From Fragilaria crotonensis (Eukaryota; Bacillariophyta; Fragilariophyceae; Fragilariales; Fragilariaceae), in NCBI GenBank assembly GCA_022925895.1, contig JAKSYS010000289.1, forward strand, positions 1 to 64,000: a stretch of 64,000 nt of DNA, given 5' to 3'. Under the pieces are notes generated by a model. It did no database searches and was not told the DNA's origin. It was given only the letters and a program-made list of their open reading frames with translations. Positions 33,797-46,016 of the stretch are shown here, piece after piece (positions within the stretch are counted from its first letter, which is position 1; the number at the start of each line of letters is the position of its first letter). The translations under genes and the position numbers were made by a program.

Positions 33797-35351
33797 TCAA
33801 CATGCTCCGTAATAATCATCATAGCAACAATCGCATACGATTTCGCCACAGTCAATCAGAAGTTTAAACTCAGTAAGACTTGAACCATCAGGGATGGGGC
33901 AGAGGGAAGGCAAAATGGTACCATTCAATGAATTTCCAAACAAATCCATACGCCACAAGTTTGTGAGATCGGAAAGTGAGGAGGGTACCTCCCCAGTCAA
34001 AGCGTTTGAGTTGAGACTCAAATACTGCAGCTGCGTGAGTCCTGAAAGGGAGGATGGAATCGAACCAGTCAACAAATTGTCGGACAAATCCAATTGCTGC
34101 AACTGCGAGTCTTGAAGAGAAGCAGGAATGGTGCCATCAATTTGTTTCTGTACATTGTCAATTGCGTCAGCATCGTGAGGTCTGACAAGGTCGACGGAAT
34201 TGTACCGTCAATTGAAAGGCAGTGAGAACCAATTCAGTGAGCTGGGTCAAGAGGCCGATCTCACTGGGAATTGTTCTCCCTCCATTAGGCACGTAGTTAT
34301 CAAAACCGCAACTCATATTAGGTGAATTCAAGTACTCAAGCCCGCAGTATGGAATTTTGGCAGTCGCTCGGCACTCGGTCAACGAGGTAAGTTGAAGAAA
34401 ATTGCAGGCGATTTCTTCTGGCGTCAAGGTTGGAGTGGGGGCAGAAGGAGACGGGGTGCTTGAAGGAGACCCGGATGGACATGCTCCATAGAAATCATCA
34501 TAGCAACAATCACATACAATTTCATCACAATCAATCTGAAGACGAAACGAAACGCTTGAGCAGAGGGAAGGGAATATGGTACCATTCAATAAATTGCCAG
34601 CCAAGTTTAAGGATTGCAATTTTGTGAGATTGGAAAGGGAGGATGGTATCGAACCAGATAATGAGTTAGTGTTCAAGTCCAAGTACTGCAGCTGCGTGAG
34701 TCTTGAAAGGGACGATGGAATCGAACCAGTCAAATGATTGTGGGACAAGTCCAATTGCTGCAACTGCGAGAGTCTTGAAAGAGAAGAAGGAATGGAACCG
34801 TACAATTTGCTTCCGGACACAGTCAATTGCGTCAGCATCGTGAGCTTTGCCAAGGTCGACGGAATTGTACCCGTCAATTGAAAGGCAGAGAGAACCAATT
34901 CAGTGAGCTGGGTCAAAAGTCCGATCTCACTGGGAATTGTTCTCGCTCCCCATGGCCTCTCATAATAACCAAAGCTGCAACTCATGTTAGGTGAATTCAA
35001 GTTCTCAAACCCACAAAATGGAATTTTTGCAGTCGCTCGGCACTCGACTAACGAGGTAAGTTGAAGAAAATTGCATGCAGTTTGTTCCGGCGTCAAGGCG
35101 GGAGTGGGAGAGTTGGAGCTTGTAGGAAACAAGGTTGGAGACAATGTAGGGCTGTTGCTAGACGCTTCATTTACAGCGTCACGTCGTGTCGAGAGGGCGA
35201 CAGGGACGGCAATGGCAGCAACAACAGCAAATGATAACAAGACAAGCAAGACCCAAACGTATGGGCGATGATACCACTTCGTCGTATCATCAGCACGTGG
35301 CACTTTCGTCTGGACGCCTTCCTCCAATTGTTCTCCTTCTTCGTTCGCCAT
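33797..35351 (-). pseudogene. Membrane LRR protein gene, copy 1, frameshifted
   Basis: Nearly identical to the open gene at 61924-63483 but 5 bases shorter overall. The first 394 codons (from ATG 35351, MANEEGEQLEEGVQTKVPRA) are open and cover the membrane helix, the first LRR module and the start of the second. The frame then breaks near 34200 (one C missing in GTACCCGTC), with further small deletions near 34137 (one C), 34112 (GA) and 34120 (one A), after which the last 101 codons are open again. Either the copy is decaying after duplication, or some of these are homopolymer-type sequencing errors. A truncated product with one complete LRR module could still be made. Confidence 0.8.
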
Positions 35352-35521
35352 GGTCAGCGTGTCTTATTTTGACGGTCGTTTGTAGTTTCAAGTGCGTTTA
35401 GAATTGTGTGAAGTTGAAAATGTGTCAAATTCTGCATTGTGGAGTGTGTGTCGTGCTTTCGTGGTATATCGCGCGCGATGGTTCTACGAATACGAATCAG
35501 ATTCGTAATGGTGCGAGGTCT

Positions 35522-35726
35522 TGAATAAATCTGGATGGAACGATATACTTACGATAGTAACAAAGGAACAAAGGATGCAACAGAGGATATAAAACAAGAA
35601 CACAAAAGTATTATAAGTGCGAGATTAGATAAGTCTGGAGAAATCCGAATCGTATCCTGACGCCGCGTTGACACCTCTTGCGAATCGTGATATAGTAACC
35701 AGTACAAAAGTAGTCAGTATTAAACA
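35522..35726 (-). repeat. LTR (3' copy) of the DSHADT copia element, copy 1 site
   Basis: About 205 bp, matching 41886-42089 with a few differences. Preceded by GTCT (35518-35521). Confidence 0.88.
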
Positions 35727-38700
35727 GACCCGCGATTCGGAGATCACATACACCTGCTTGTGTGCCCACGACTTTGAAGTCGCGCAGGAGGTACCTAAAC
35801 CATGAGATAATGGCCGGAAACCTGGGCATGGGTTCGTCGCCACCTAGAGATTGTATAAGATAGTTCCAAGTAACTCGCGTCGCCGGTCGGATGGTAAAAC
35901 CTTTGTCAATAAATCTGCCAACTTTGTCGCCGTGTCTTCCTTATGCACTTCCATGACACCAGCCGCTGCCGCTTCTCTTACCGCATGATAGTTCACCGCA
36001 TTATGCTTTTTCGTCAGAACGGACTCAGGAACACTGGCATTCTTCACAACACCTTGATTGTCACAGAAGACTTGTGCCGGTCCCTCTAAAGGCACTCCGA
36101 ACATCCTGAGCTTGTACCTCATAGCAATAATCATGTCCCGGGCAGTTCTTGACGCGACGAACTCACTCCCGAACGTTGAAGTCTCAACTGTATTCTGTCG
36201 TCTACTTAACCATAGGATGGGTGAGTTTTGAACAAATAAAAGAATGCCTGTATGGCTTCGGCGCGTCACAACATTTCCAGCATGATTTGCATCCACAAAG
36301 GTATAAATATTTACCGGGTGACCAAGCGGCTCTGGCATCTTTGGTGGCAACAGTTCCTCTGCGTCACTGTAGAAAGGAGTCCAGTCCGGCTTAGCGTTAG
36401 TGATGGTATGGGGTAAAGGGTCAGTGGGATCAAAGATGATACTCGATTTTTCGTGTTTGCTGAGATAAGCGAAGATATGATATACAGCTTCAAGATGCCC
36501 GACACGCGGCAAAGCCAAGTGTTGCAAAAGCAATGCAACCTCTGTATAGATGTCAATGCGACCCAGCTCCACTGCCCAACGCAGTACCCCAATGAGTTGA
36601 GAAAATCTTGCTGCTTCGTCGTCATCGCATTCATCGGACATGTCAATCTCAGGTCTGTATGAAGAGTTAGAAACGGAGACTTTGCTGTGGACTTTAACGC
36701 ACGACCTTCGTCTTTCAATAGTTGTTTCACGTTTCGAACAGCGTTCCTCTTCACGTATGTGTACGCAGAAAGGGACCAGTATTCACGTCCAGAAGTATCA
36801 CCAGGGCGCGTGAGTCGTCGCACGTCAGCTCCCAAGTATCTTGTAGGTGGTCCGATACTATCCGGGTTCAAGTCATAGCTCGCTTGTATTCGTTTCAAGT
36901 GTGAGTCGGTATCGTGTGATATAATCAAGACGTCATCAACATAGACAAGAATATACTCGTAATACTTAAAACCATCAGGCTTGGCGTTGGCACGACGTCG
37001 GTAAACATCAGGGTCTGCTATGGTTGGGGCAAAACCCATTTCCAATATGGTTGAGTTAAACATTGATCGCCAAGCAGCACCACTCGACTTTAAGCCGTAT
37101 AATGCTCTGACAACCTTAATGACCGTTCCCTGCCGTGATCCAAACTCAGGCCCCGCTACAAACCAGATCTTTTCTCTGCACGGTGCATTGAGGTAGGCGT
37201 TCCCGACGTCACAGGCCGTAATATCAAGATCATTCAATGCTGCGATGAGGAACGCAAGTCGAACGCTATCCCTGCTAACAACACACGAATAGGTAATACT
37301 CGGTGGTGGTTCAGTCATGTGTCCTCCGGCGACAAAACGTGCTTTTCTCGTAAGGTCCATCTTCACGTCGAATATCATGTGGCACTTGATCTCCTGAAAA
37401 CCCACATACTTATCCGGATCATTTCGTACTTGTTCGGGTGTTACCTGATCGTCATATTCAAACGCAACCATAACTTTCTTCATTTCTTTCTGTATTGCCT
37501 GCCACCAAAAATCAGTCCCTGTCTCCTTGTTGATTTGAAGCGCCTCTTGAACCGAATGTGGAAGGCGTATCCCATACTTGTAATTCGTCATCCAATACCT
37601 ACGTTTAACTTTTGCAATAATCCGATTCCGAGTTCTCAAAGTGTTTGAAACCCACCATTTGAAGGCTGGCTCCTCTTGCAAGCGATTAGCAACGGCATAT
37701 TCGGCAAGCTGTATTGGATTCGAATCTTTGAGGTGCTTCAACGCAACCCAATCGGATGTACCGTTGCGCCATTGACATGATAACTGCCAGCCTTTGGTTG
37801 TTGTCTTTGGAATTCTTCGTCCACGCTTGGTAGTCGTATATCCGTTAGTAATGTGAATAGCTGTCTTGTCACGCCTGTGATCCGTTATCTCTTGGAGGAC
37901 AGCCTGTCGTCGCCCTTCGTCGTCGCACTGGGCAAAAATTTCTCCGCTATCGCGTTGGCAGTGTAGCGATATACTGTACCATCTCCAAGTTCGCAATCAT
38001 ATGCTCGAGTATCCATTAAAGGGTTAGGATGTTGCTTACCGATGGGATTACCGTCGATGTCTCTCGCTCGTTTCACAACTTTTGCCGGAACTGTTTCACC
38101 ATTATCGGTGTCATCAGCTTCGAGCTTATCATTCTGCATCATGTCCCCGTATTCTGCATCTGGCGGAATAGAATGAGGATTACGGGGAGGGTCCCCGTCA
38201 TCGTCGTCTTGGAGGTAAAAGGCGTGATCGGGTGAGAAAACAGTGAAAGTATCGTCATTAAGGCGGTCAGCAAGGTTAGAATCAAAGGTTCGAACACGTG
38301 CTTGCATCTCGTCAGTCGCCATATCAGCAACCGTGATGTGCTGGACGGTTGAGCGAGCAATGACCTTGCCAGATTCGGTCAAAATCCAATAAGTCATGTC
38401 GCTTCCGAGGACGCAATGGGAACGACATGCCAGCCAGTGTCCTATACATGCCTGTTCATCGGTCATATCCATCTTACGTTGGTTCCAATACCAAACGCGC
38501 TCAAAGATATCAAAATCAAGCCAGTCGGAAATGTCGACGGTATGTCCAGTAACGCGCTCCAAACCTGGTCGGTGGTCTGCACCACGGGCGAGAAGGGATT
38601 GGATCTCAGCAATATAGACCAGTCCATAGTCCCACAGTCGAGATGGGATTTGGTTGGAACGCATACGAGCTTTCCATTTGGTTTTAACTTCGCGGATCTC

Positions 38701-41700
38701 GGCTTCCGCGCGATGATTCTGAGTGATGCCACGGCCCTTCTCGGCCATCCGTAATTTGATATGCATGCGGCGAATTAACTTCATTACTTCTGTATTCTTA
38801 CCGGTTTGCTCGGTTGCGAGGTCACATACGAGCGTATAAGGGATCCCAACGTCATCGATGAATTCGGTTAATGCAGCCGCAATATTCGCGCTCGCTTTCG
38901 TCTCCATAGGGTAAACGCGAGTGAAGGTGCCATTGGTGATTAATTGGGCACATGTATGTCCCGCGAGAGATTTTACCTTGGAAAAGAGGGTATCCATATA
39001 AAAGGTATCATTCAAGCGACGGCGGTTAAGATTTAGATGATCCACACGATACCTGCGGTTGAGAGGATGCATGGCCTGTCGAATGCCCCGCTGTGTGGTG
39101 GCCTTGAGGGTCTTCTGTGCCGTCTCGATTCCGCATCGAAACCGTTTAGCCACCGTTTCCGGATTGACACGTGAATGTCGGTCCTTTGAGCCGAGGAAAG
39201 AAAGAGTCACGCTATCGGGGTCACGGTGTGCAGTCGCAATACGTACCGCCCCTACCATTTTGGTAATCATCGTGGCATCGTGGAAGACTGACATATCGGA
39301 ATCGCAGCAATGGCAATGCTTACCGCTTGAGCATCGAGGAATATTCGCAAGTGCGCATACTTCACGTAGCGTTCTGTGCTCAAGGTCAGTGCTCTTGGCG
39401 ATGCGCACACCTCGAATATGCACCTCCGCAGGGTTCCACGGCGAATCCAAAGTCATCTCTACCACACGGCAGTTGTCTAACTCCCACCGTGTGGGCACAT
39501 GGGATGTGAAGAAAACCGTCGTTCCAACGATCTCAAAAGGTATCACGAAGTCGTCGCCAGTAATCCCAAAGACGCGGTTATAGTCAGTTGGGTCATCGGA
39601 GACTGCCAGCCCACCATGTCTCATCTGATTTGGGTTAATCAAACTCATGTGCATTTTCTTACCGTACCAAAGAACCTGATTAAACCGCAGAATTATCGTT
39701 TCCCCAGTGTGAGAATCTGTATAGGTAGTCGAGGCATTTACTATTGGGACATCCGTCATGGGCTTGTAGTCATTGGAATAAGGGGTGACATCGCAATACT
39801 CGCCAGTGAATTCGTCGATCATAAAGTTTGGTCCAGCAACACATGTGTCCGCATGTGAGTCGAGTTCACACCTTGCTGGGTCTCCTGGAATCACGTCGTT
39901 AGTATAACTTGAACCAATCGCATGGATAACTCTATGTCTGTTTGACGAAACGACAGTCGATACATTACCTGGCCCCAACACCTGGTGTGAATCCTCTGGT
40001 GTTGGGGTTACCAGTCAGTCGCTTCGTCGTGGACCAAAACGGCCACCAGATTGACCACCTCGAGTAGAAGCAGAAGCCTGCGAAGCAATTGTGGAGGTGG
40101 ATGTATCGAACTCAACTATCTCCGTCGTGTTGGTGTTGTTCGTAGCCGATACGTTTCGAGTGCTGGCTGAAGCAGCGTTGGTGGGTTGGTTAGAGTCGTT
40201 TCGACCTTGTGACCCGCGAGCTCCACGGCCACCACGCCCACCACTACGATTGTCGTTTTTGGCTCCATACCGTCCACTGAGGTATTCACGTCGTTGCGTG
40301 ACGTAAGTATGACCGCCACAAGCCCGAAGTTTTTCACATTCGTCTGAGGTGAAGTTTCGAGAAATATCAGTCACATCGACACCATTCATTATGACCCGCA
40401 TACTACGACCACCGTCTCGACCGCTACCACGGCCCCCTCTACCGCCACGACCGCGTGCACGACCACGGCCACTGCGGTTGCCAGCACGTGACTCCACTGC
40501 ACCAATACGTCGCTTCTGTCTGTTAGCCTCAACACTTGCAAAACGGGAGGAAATGGTGCGGGAGAGGGTCAAACATGCACCATCGAAGTCAGATAAGAAA
40601 CTATTTTGTACGATCCCAATCGTCGTCTGCACTTGAATATCATCATTCTGTATACCTTTAAGAAGATGGGTCACTTTCTGAGCTTCCCATAAGGCCTGTC
40701 CCGCATCCTCAAGCTCCTTGAAGGCTTCGTTGAGACGTGTCAAGTACTTCTCAAACGAGAAGGAAGCCTCACTCTTCCAAAAGAGTGACTCCAATTTTGC
40801 GTTTGCAGCCGCCGCCCTGCGCATATCGTGAGCCTCACCGACATAGTGTTCTCGGAGAAGTAAGTGAGCTGCCCGACCATCTCCATCCTTTACCTTTTCG
40901 AACCATGTTGCTCCCTCTGTTTTTGTTACCAAGTCCTTAAATAGGTGATAGACCTCGCGATTATCTTCGCGAAACTGCTGCGTTTCGAATGATGTTGCCC
41001 ACATTGCACGAGTATACTCATCAGGCGCTTCCGCCGGATCAACATTCGCCGGTCGGATTACGTAACTGAGGGAACACCTGACTTACCGATTCTCGAATCT
41101 AAATAATTCTCCACTTTCTTAATCCAGTTCTTGTAATCTGTTGCAGAAAAGGCCTCAGGATAATAAAGCTTGGAGTCTGAATCCTTCTGGCTTGCCTTGG
41201 CAATCATGTCTTGAATTAGTTCGGCAATTAAGGCCGGAGTTAGCTCTCGAACGTCACAGGGAGCACCTTCGCGAACATTCTTGCGGACCCAATGGCACAC
41301 GGCTTTCAAGTATTTGGTCCTTTTCAGGCCAAACTGAACACGTTGGTTGGCCGGGTTCCGCTTAGCATTTCGATCAGCCATTTGGTCGATCTCTCTATCA
41401 GTATAATTTGCTAAATCTTCCACCTCGTCGATGCCTTCGAAGTCGATAAGTCTGGTCTGTGCAGCAATCTCCGTCAAGCCACAAACGTGGAAGACGTAAC
41501 GGATAGCATGGTTCTCAACACCAGGGAACATGGCACTTAAGTCGATATCACCAACCTGTTCAGGCTCCATCTTACACGACAAAGGGGTGATAAGGAGAGG
41601 TATAAGGAACACTCCATGCTTTTATCTCCACCGACTATCACCACGGTGGGTGACTTCGACCATGGGCGTCGATGCCGGATGGTGAGTGATCAACTCCCAT

Positions 41701-41885
41701 ATCACATTTCGTCGCCTGTTGACATCAAAGCAGAGCGACATTGTGATGGGCAAGACAACCCCATGACGGTGGCCAGCCTTAATTGTCTTCTAGGTGCCAC
41801 ATCACACGCCCGGTCATCACACACGTTCTCTGGCCGGGCGGCAGCTTTACAGCCGTCTTTCATACTGCTAATTGGGTCTGATAAA

Positions 41886-42089
41886 CTGAATAAATCTGGA
41901 TGGAACGATATACTTATGATAGTAAAAGGAACAAAGGATGCAACAGAGGATATAAAACAAGAACACAAAAGTATTATAAGTGCGAGATTAGATACGTCTG
42001 GAGAAATCCGAATCGTATCCTGACGCCGCGTTGACACCTCTTGCGAATCGTGATATAGTAACCAGTACCACAGTAGTCAGTATTAAACA
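41886..42089 (-). repeat. LTR (5' copy) of the DSHADT copia element, copy 1 site
   Basis: About 204 bp, matching 35522-35726. Followed by GTCT (42090-42093). On the minus strand the primer-binding-like GTTTATCAGACCCAA starts directly after it. Confidence 0.88.
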
Positions 42090-42475
42090 GTCTAGAACAC
42101 TTGTGAATGTATTGTTGCTCCAGTCACCATGTGTCTCCTATCACTTTTCATCTTATCATTGATTGGCTCATTATAAACAGGCATATTTAATCTAATCGAT
42201 CCGGCTGACGTACCTTTCTGAAGCATTAATTACAGTGGTTAATAAATAATTCAGGACCGGCGTTTGTGTCGTGTACGCTACCTGTACATACTTGTAGGTG
42301 CGGGTTAGACTACCGGTAGTAAAAGAGACAACACAATAAAACCAAATCGGCGTGCATGACGTGTGTGACTGAGTGACACATGCTGTAGCACATGTTGAAC
42401 GTATGTACACCAGCATGCACCATTGAACCATGGACCATAGCAGCTTCGATTGCATCGACATACGTCGTACTCCTA

Positions 42476-42542
42476 TGGCTGGGTGCAAGAAAAAAGTGAT
42501 TATGGTAGCCACCGTAGCTCCCGTATAAAATAAATTTAGTTT
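42476..42542 (+). repeat. Left terminal inverted repeat of the DNA transposon
   Basis: Begins TGGCTGGGTGCAAGAAAAAA next to the target TA. Its reverse complement pairs with 46017-46083 with scattered mismatches. Confidence 0.85.
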
Positions 42543-42618
42543 ACAACAAATCAAAGGGTGTCATACATGAAATCTTGGAGATGCGTATCATAAAAATTCG
42601 ATGCCATCATCACAATCA

Positions 42619-44790
42619 TCATGTTGACATGACGACCTTGTAATCAAAGTCCAAAGCACAACGGTGAGTCTTGAATTCGTTGTTGATCAGCTTGTCCACT
42701 GCCACTGGACCATACATTGCGCAATCTCGAAGTGTCTGTTCATCCAGTTGCTTCGAATCATACACATGATATGCTGTTAGATATTGTCGTGCTCGCCGAC
42801 TGAATTTTCTAACTCTGACCCTTGTTATCACCTCATCTGACAGACAATATTGAACACTTGCCTTGAAGGTATCTTTCCCTTTCTTTTGATTGAGCGAGAG
42901 GCTTCTGTAGGTACCCTTTGCACGACCCCAGAGATATTCAATACCCTCGCCTGCAAGTTCCGCATGGCACTTTGGTGTCAACATGACTTTGACTCCGAGT
43001 CGATTTGCAATATGTTGCAACATCCCCTCCTCATTGAGAAAGTCACAACACATTCTCATGATGTGCTTCAAGCTGGTAGTAATGTCAAGCATTCCTAATT
43101 CATCTTTTTTCCCGGTAAGTGAATAATGCTTCAAATTTGTGCCATCGATCAATCCTCCCTCCCAAAGAACCTGTGCTAACCCTTTTGGCTTTCCCTCCCA
43201 GCCTTCTTTGATTCTCTCAACAACCTTGCTCGTTTCAATGTTGTGGTCCTTGCATAATCTGATGAGTTCCCTTTTGTTCCGGCCTCTGGTATTAATACCC
43301 CTTCCCCTTAGGTCAAGTTCCAACTCCGAACGATTCCGCTCGACTGTGTTTGCAACGGTTTTGAACTTTTGAATTCCACGCTGTCTACAGAGTTCCTTCA
43401 GTTGCCTTGCTGTCTTTCCCTCTGTGTTTGAAATTCCATTATCAATGAGTGTAAGTATCAACTCTGGTGTCTTCAGGTTGATGTCGGTCGCAGTTCCACA
43501 CCGTTTCTCATGTCGTGTTTCTTCTTTCTCTAGATCTGTCATCCAAAACGGACCCGAATCCGATTCGGTGAATACGAGTGATTGAGTGTCACCAGGTTCC
43601 AGAATTCGAGGGAACAAGGCTCCAAGGTATCCCTTTTCATGCTCTATGATTGTATTTTGCATTGATGCAGCGTTCTTCCCCCCAAAGAGTCGGTTCATTC
43701 GGTGTTCATTCAATCCATCCGGTCGTTGTTTTGAATGTCCAGAACTGTGGTCGAACAAGAACACGAAGTCAGCAGCTGGATGCATCACCTTGAGGACGTC
43801 AACGGCATCCTCAAACTGGAGGACCATATTGTTGTATGCCCAGTAGCCCTCGCGATTCTCACCGTATTCAAAGAATACCAGGAACGGAGACTTATCACGT
43901 GTGAGGGGGGCTTTGTTTGCACTTCCGAGAATCTCAATGGCAGCTTCTCTGTCAGCGTACTCTTTGCCTTGGCGTTGGAAATTGACTTCATCCAGCACCT
44001 GCTCACTAATTATTCTCATGAGGCCATGTTCACGGCAAATGAATGCTGATATCATGGTTCCAACTCCTTCATCCTTCGGGAGTAGTGGCCGTTCCCCATT
44101 TGGACCCACCCACATCTTCGAATGGAATAGAAACTGTTTAAAAATAGCCTCATCTTGTCCCACGAACATAACAACGTTAGTCCCAATAGGCTTTCTGACG
44201 CTCAGGTTGCCTCCGAATGGTAGCTGACATAGGTGCTCTTCAAAGAAAGCACAGATTGAAGTGTCAATGTGATACTCAACCATTGAAACACCGTCGTCTG
44301 TCACATAATTGTATCCACAATTGATTGCTAGATTTTTTGACGCCTCTAATTCTTTCGACTTCTCCAAAGTTATTTGAAGCCATCGATGTGCTCGAATCTC
44401 AAGGTCAAGGTATCTTTTCGTAAATACAGGGCGGTATGCCAATGTCTCTGGTCTTTGGTGACCATCGACAAAATAATGCTTTTCCCGTTTTTTGTATTTG
44501 AAGCCGCAAGCATGCATCCATCTTCCTACGGTTGTCATACATAGCTTTGATAGACCATACGACTGTAAAAATGCATCCCTAGTTGTAGGAGCTATTGCCT
44601 CAACGCCCATTATTGTTCCTTCTTCAACACCGTGATTGTTCATGCCGCCATCATCATCAAATAAAGAAGCATCCTCGTGACGACGCTTCTCCATGAGCCT
44701 TGGAATGAGATCGTTGTGAACGTATTCATACATCAGTTCAACGCTGAGATCCTTGAGGTTGGCGACACCGTGCTTCTTGAATGCCTCCAT
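42619..44790 (-). CDS. DDE transposase with SAP-like helical insert
   Basis: 723 residues in one open frame. It cuts and joins the transposon ends. Conserved blocks: first Asp at D213 (FVGQDEAIFKQFLF) followed by KDEGVGTMISAF; second Asp at D347 (FVFLFDHSSGHSK); and the Glu block at about E618 (PKCHAELAGEGIEYLWGRAK), which matches the PxxHxELNxIExxWG block of IS630-like transposases. Between D347 and E618 lies an insert of about 200 residues with two SAP/LEM-like helix-turn-helix units (LTLIDNGISNTEGKTARQLK, about 446-465, and LELDLRGRGINTRGRNKREL, about 490-509), which may bind DNA. The N-terminus may continue upstream: the same frame is open before ATG 44790 (YPPFFQDNPDAMEAF), back to an acceptor-like GCACAG, suggesting splicing to the 44887-45894 region. 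Confidence 0.85.
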   Translation of the reverse strand: MEAFKKHGVANLKDLSVELMYEYVHNDLIPRLMEKRRHEDASLFDDDGGMNNHGVEEGTIMGVEAIAPTTRDAFLQSYGLSKLCMTTVGRWMHACGFKYKKREKHYFVDGHQRPETLAYRPVFTKRYLDLEIRAHRWLQITLEKSKELEASKNLAINCGYNYVTDDGVSMVEYHIDTSICAFFEEHLCQLPFGGNLSVRKPIGTNVVMFVGQDEAIFKQFLFHSKMWVGPNGERPLLPKDEGVGTMISAFICREHGLMRIISEQVLDEVNFQRQGKEYADREAAIEILGSANKAPLTRDKSPFLVFFEYGENREGYWAYNNMVLQFEDAVDVLKVMHPAADFVFLFDHSSGHSKQRPDGLNEHRMNRLFGGKNAASMQNTIIEHEKGYLGALFPRILEPGDTQSLVFTESDSGPFWMTDLEKEETRHEKRCGTATDINLKTPELILTLIDNGISNTEGKTARQLKELCRQRGIQKFKTVANTVERNRSELELDLRGRGINTRGRNKRELIRLCKDHNIETSKVVERIKEGWEGKPKGLAQVLWEGGLIDGTNLKHYSLTGKKDELGMLDITTSLKHIMRMCCDFLNEEGMLQHIANRLGVKVMLTPKCHAELAGEGIEYLWGRAKGTYRSLSLNQKKGKDTFKASVQYCLSDEVITRVRVRKFSRRARQYLTAYHVYDSKQLDEQTLRDCAMYGPVAVDKLINNEFKTHRCALDFDYKVVMST

Positions 44791-44886
44791 GGCATCGGGA
44801 TTGTCTTGGAAGAAGGGGGGATATGAAGTCTTTGGATCTGGGGCACAGTAGAAAAAACATCGGTTTTGAGCTAACTTCCTGTGCCA

Positions 44887-45894
44887 TCAACGGGCAAGGG
44901 TTGCAAAATTGGAATAGATTTCAATTCCGACATCATTCATTGCCCAAATGGCATACATCAAGCACCGTTTCCAAGTCCATTGTGTTTGCATATCTCCAGT
45001 CACATTTGCCACAAATTGTTTCAGCGCAAGAGCCAAATACATACTCCGAAATCGCAACGAGAAAATATCGGCTTCGGAATAGCTTTCGAACCTTGAAGCA
45101 CGACGATCATGACATCTGGTATCAACAACAGTCTTCCAGTTTCGAGAGGCATGATTGACTGTTTCCAATAGCTCAATTCGTTTCATGACAACCTCTTTGA
45201 CATCGCAATTTGCCTCATACGACAGGTTGTCACATGGCGCAAACAAGCGCCTTGCGTCACCAGATTGCCACCAATCGACAGTTGCACCATTCCTGCTCTG
45301 CTGTTGCAGTGGAAATGTCTCCTCTGCTTCATCCTCAACATTATTGGTAGTAGTAGCTTCGCCTTGTCCAATGACTTCCTCCTCTTCAGCTTGTTCCAAC
45401 GATGCACTTTTCTGTCGCTTTGGATCTGGCTCCTCGAGCATCGGTCGAATCAAAGTAGTCGTGACACAACGTCGATCAGAAAGCAATCTAGTAAGAACAC
45501 GGTCCTCCTCCCATGCTTTAGCATTGCCAACAGAAGGTGTAGATGGGACAACTCCAACAGTTGAAGTCACCCAGAAAAAATACCTCCGCTTCCGAGTTTG
45601 AAAGGAATGTCGGAAAACATTGACATTCAGTCCATCACGAGTTTCAAATGTGTTTGGCGCCAAGCTTGCAAGAGGCATGGCTTTGTTCACTGCTCTCATC
45701 ATTGAGGCAAAGCTAAACTTGATATCATCTCCAACATTGCACTTCATGTGCATATATGAATGGAGTTGTTCCGCAGGCAACCATCTTCCGTGGATAGCCT
45801 TGTCACTGAAAACTGTCCTCATACACATGACGATAAAATTCGAGGGATTCAGTTTGCCGCGTGACTCAGGAGTGCGATCGCTTATGGCGCTCAT
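44887..45894 (-). CDS. Unknown protein of the DNA transposon, probable N-terminal exon
   Basis: An open frame of 335 codons inside the transposon, upstream of the transposase. The start (MSAISDRTPESRGKLNPSNF) is followed by a basic, mixed N-terminal domain, an acidic linker (LEQAEEEEVIGQGEATTT) and a helical C-terminal part with IELLETVNHASRNWKTVVDT and LRFRSMYLALALKQFVANVT. No known domain was recognised. The frame closes at 44887 only about 100 bases before the transposase ATG, and a short intron ending GCACAG there would fuse the two into a protein of about 1,070 residues. It may be the DNA-binding part that recognises the terminal repeats, or a separate accessory protein. Confidence 0.6.
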   Translation of the reverse strand: MSAISDRTPESRGKLNPSNFIVMCMRTVFSDKAIHGRWLPAEQLHSYMHMKCNVGDDIKFSFASMMRAVNKAMPLASLAPNTFETRDGLNVNVFRHSFQTRKRRYFFWVTSTVGVVPSTPSVGNAKAWEEDRVLTRLLSDRRCVTTTLIRPMLEEPDPKRQKSASLEQAEEEEVIGQGEATTTNNVEDEAEETFPLQQQSRNGATVDWWQSGDARRLFAPCDNLSYEANCDVKEVVMKRIELLETVNHASRNWKTVVDTRCHDRRASRFESYSEADIFSLRFRSMYLALALKQFVANVTGDMQTQWTWKRCLMYAIWAMNDVGIEIYSNFATLAR

Positions 45895-46016
45895 TGTTGT
45901 TGATTTGCGCTAATTAGACACGCGGGAGGTGCCGTTGATCACAAGATAATTGATGATGAAGGTCATCGCTGATGAAGCATGAGAGTCGACGGGATAGACG
46001 CATCGGCGGAGGGAGG

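Larger units (their letters stand above)
35522..42089 (-). mobile_element. Copia-type LTR element with DSHADT protease, broken
   Basis: 6.57 kb, with LTRs of about 205 bp (TGAATAAATC...GTATTAAACA) and a 4-bp target duplication GTCT. Minus-strand parts in order: Gag (about 41610-40015) with an Arg/Gly-rich tail; protease with the unusual DSHADTCVAG active-site motif (near 39850); integrase (about 39000-38500); reverse transcriptase (YVDDVLIIS, near 36930); and RNase H (FVDANHAG ... HTGILLF, near 36250-35850). A primer-binding-like GTTTATCAGACCCAA lies just inside the 5' LTR and is shared with the element at 55174-61678. The LTRs differ by about 2-3 percent, so it is older than the other LTR elements left of 54300. 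It is broken, with about three or four breaks. Confidence 0.88.
32877..42400 (+). repeat. Segmental duplication, copy 1 (interrupted by a copia element)
   Basis: The sequence from about 32877 matches 54512 onwards in direct orientation: 32877-33564 with 54512-55173, 33565-35521 with 61682-63652, and 42094-42400 with about 63670-64000. Host sequence totals about 3.0 kb in each copy. Copy 1 carries a copia element at 35522-42089; copy 2 carries a different one at 55174-61678. Divergence is low in the LRR gene and higher in the non-coding right part. The right limit of the duplication is not reached, because copy 2 runs to the end of the window. Confidence 0.9.
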
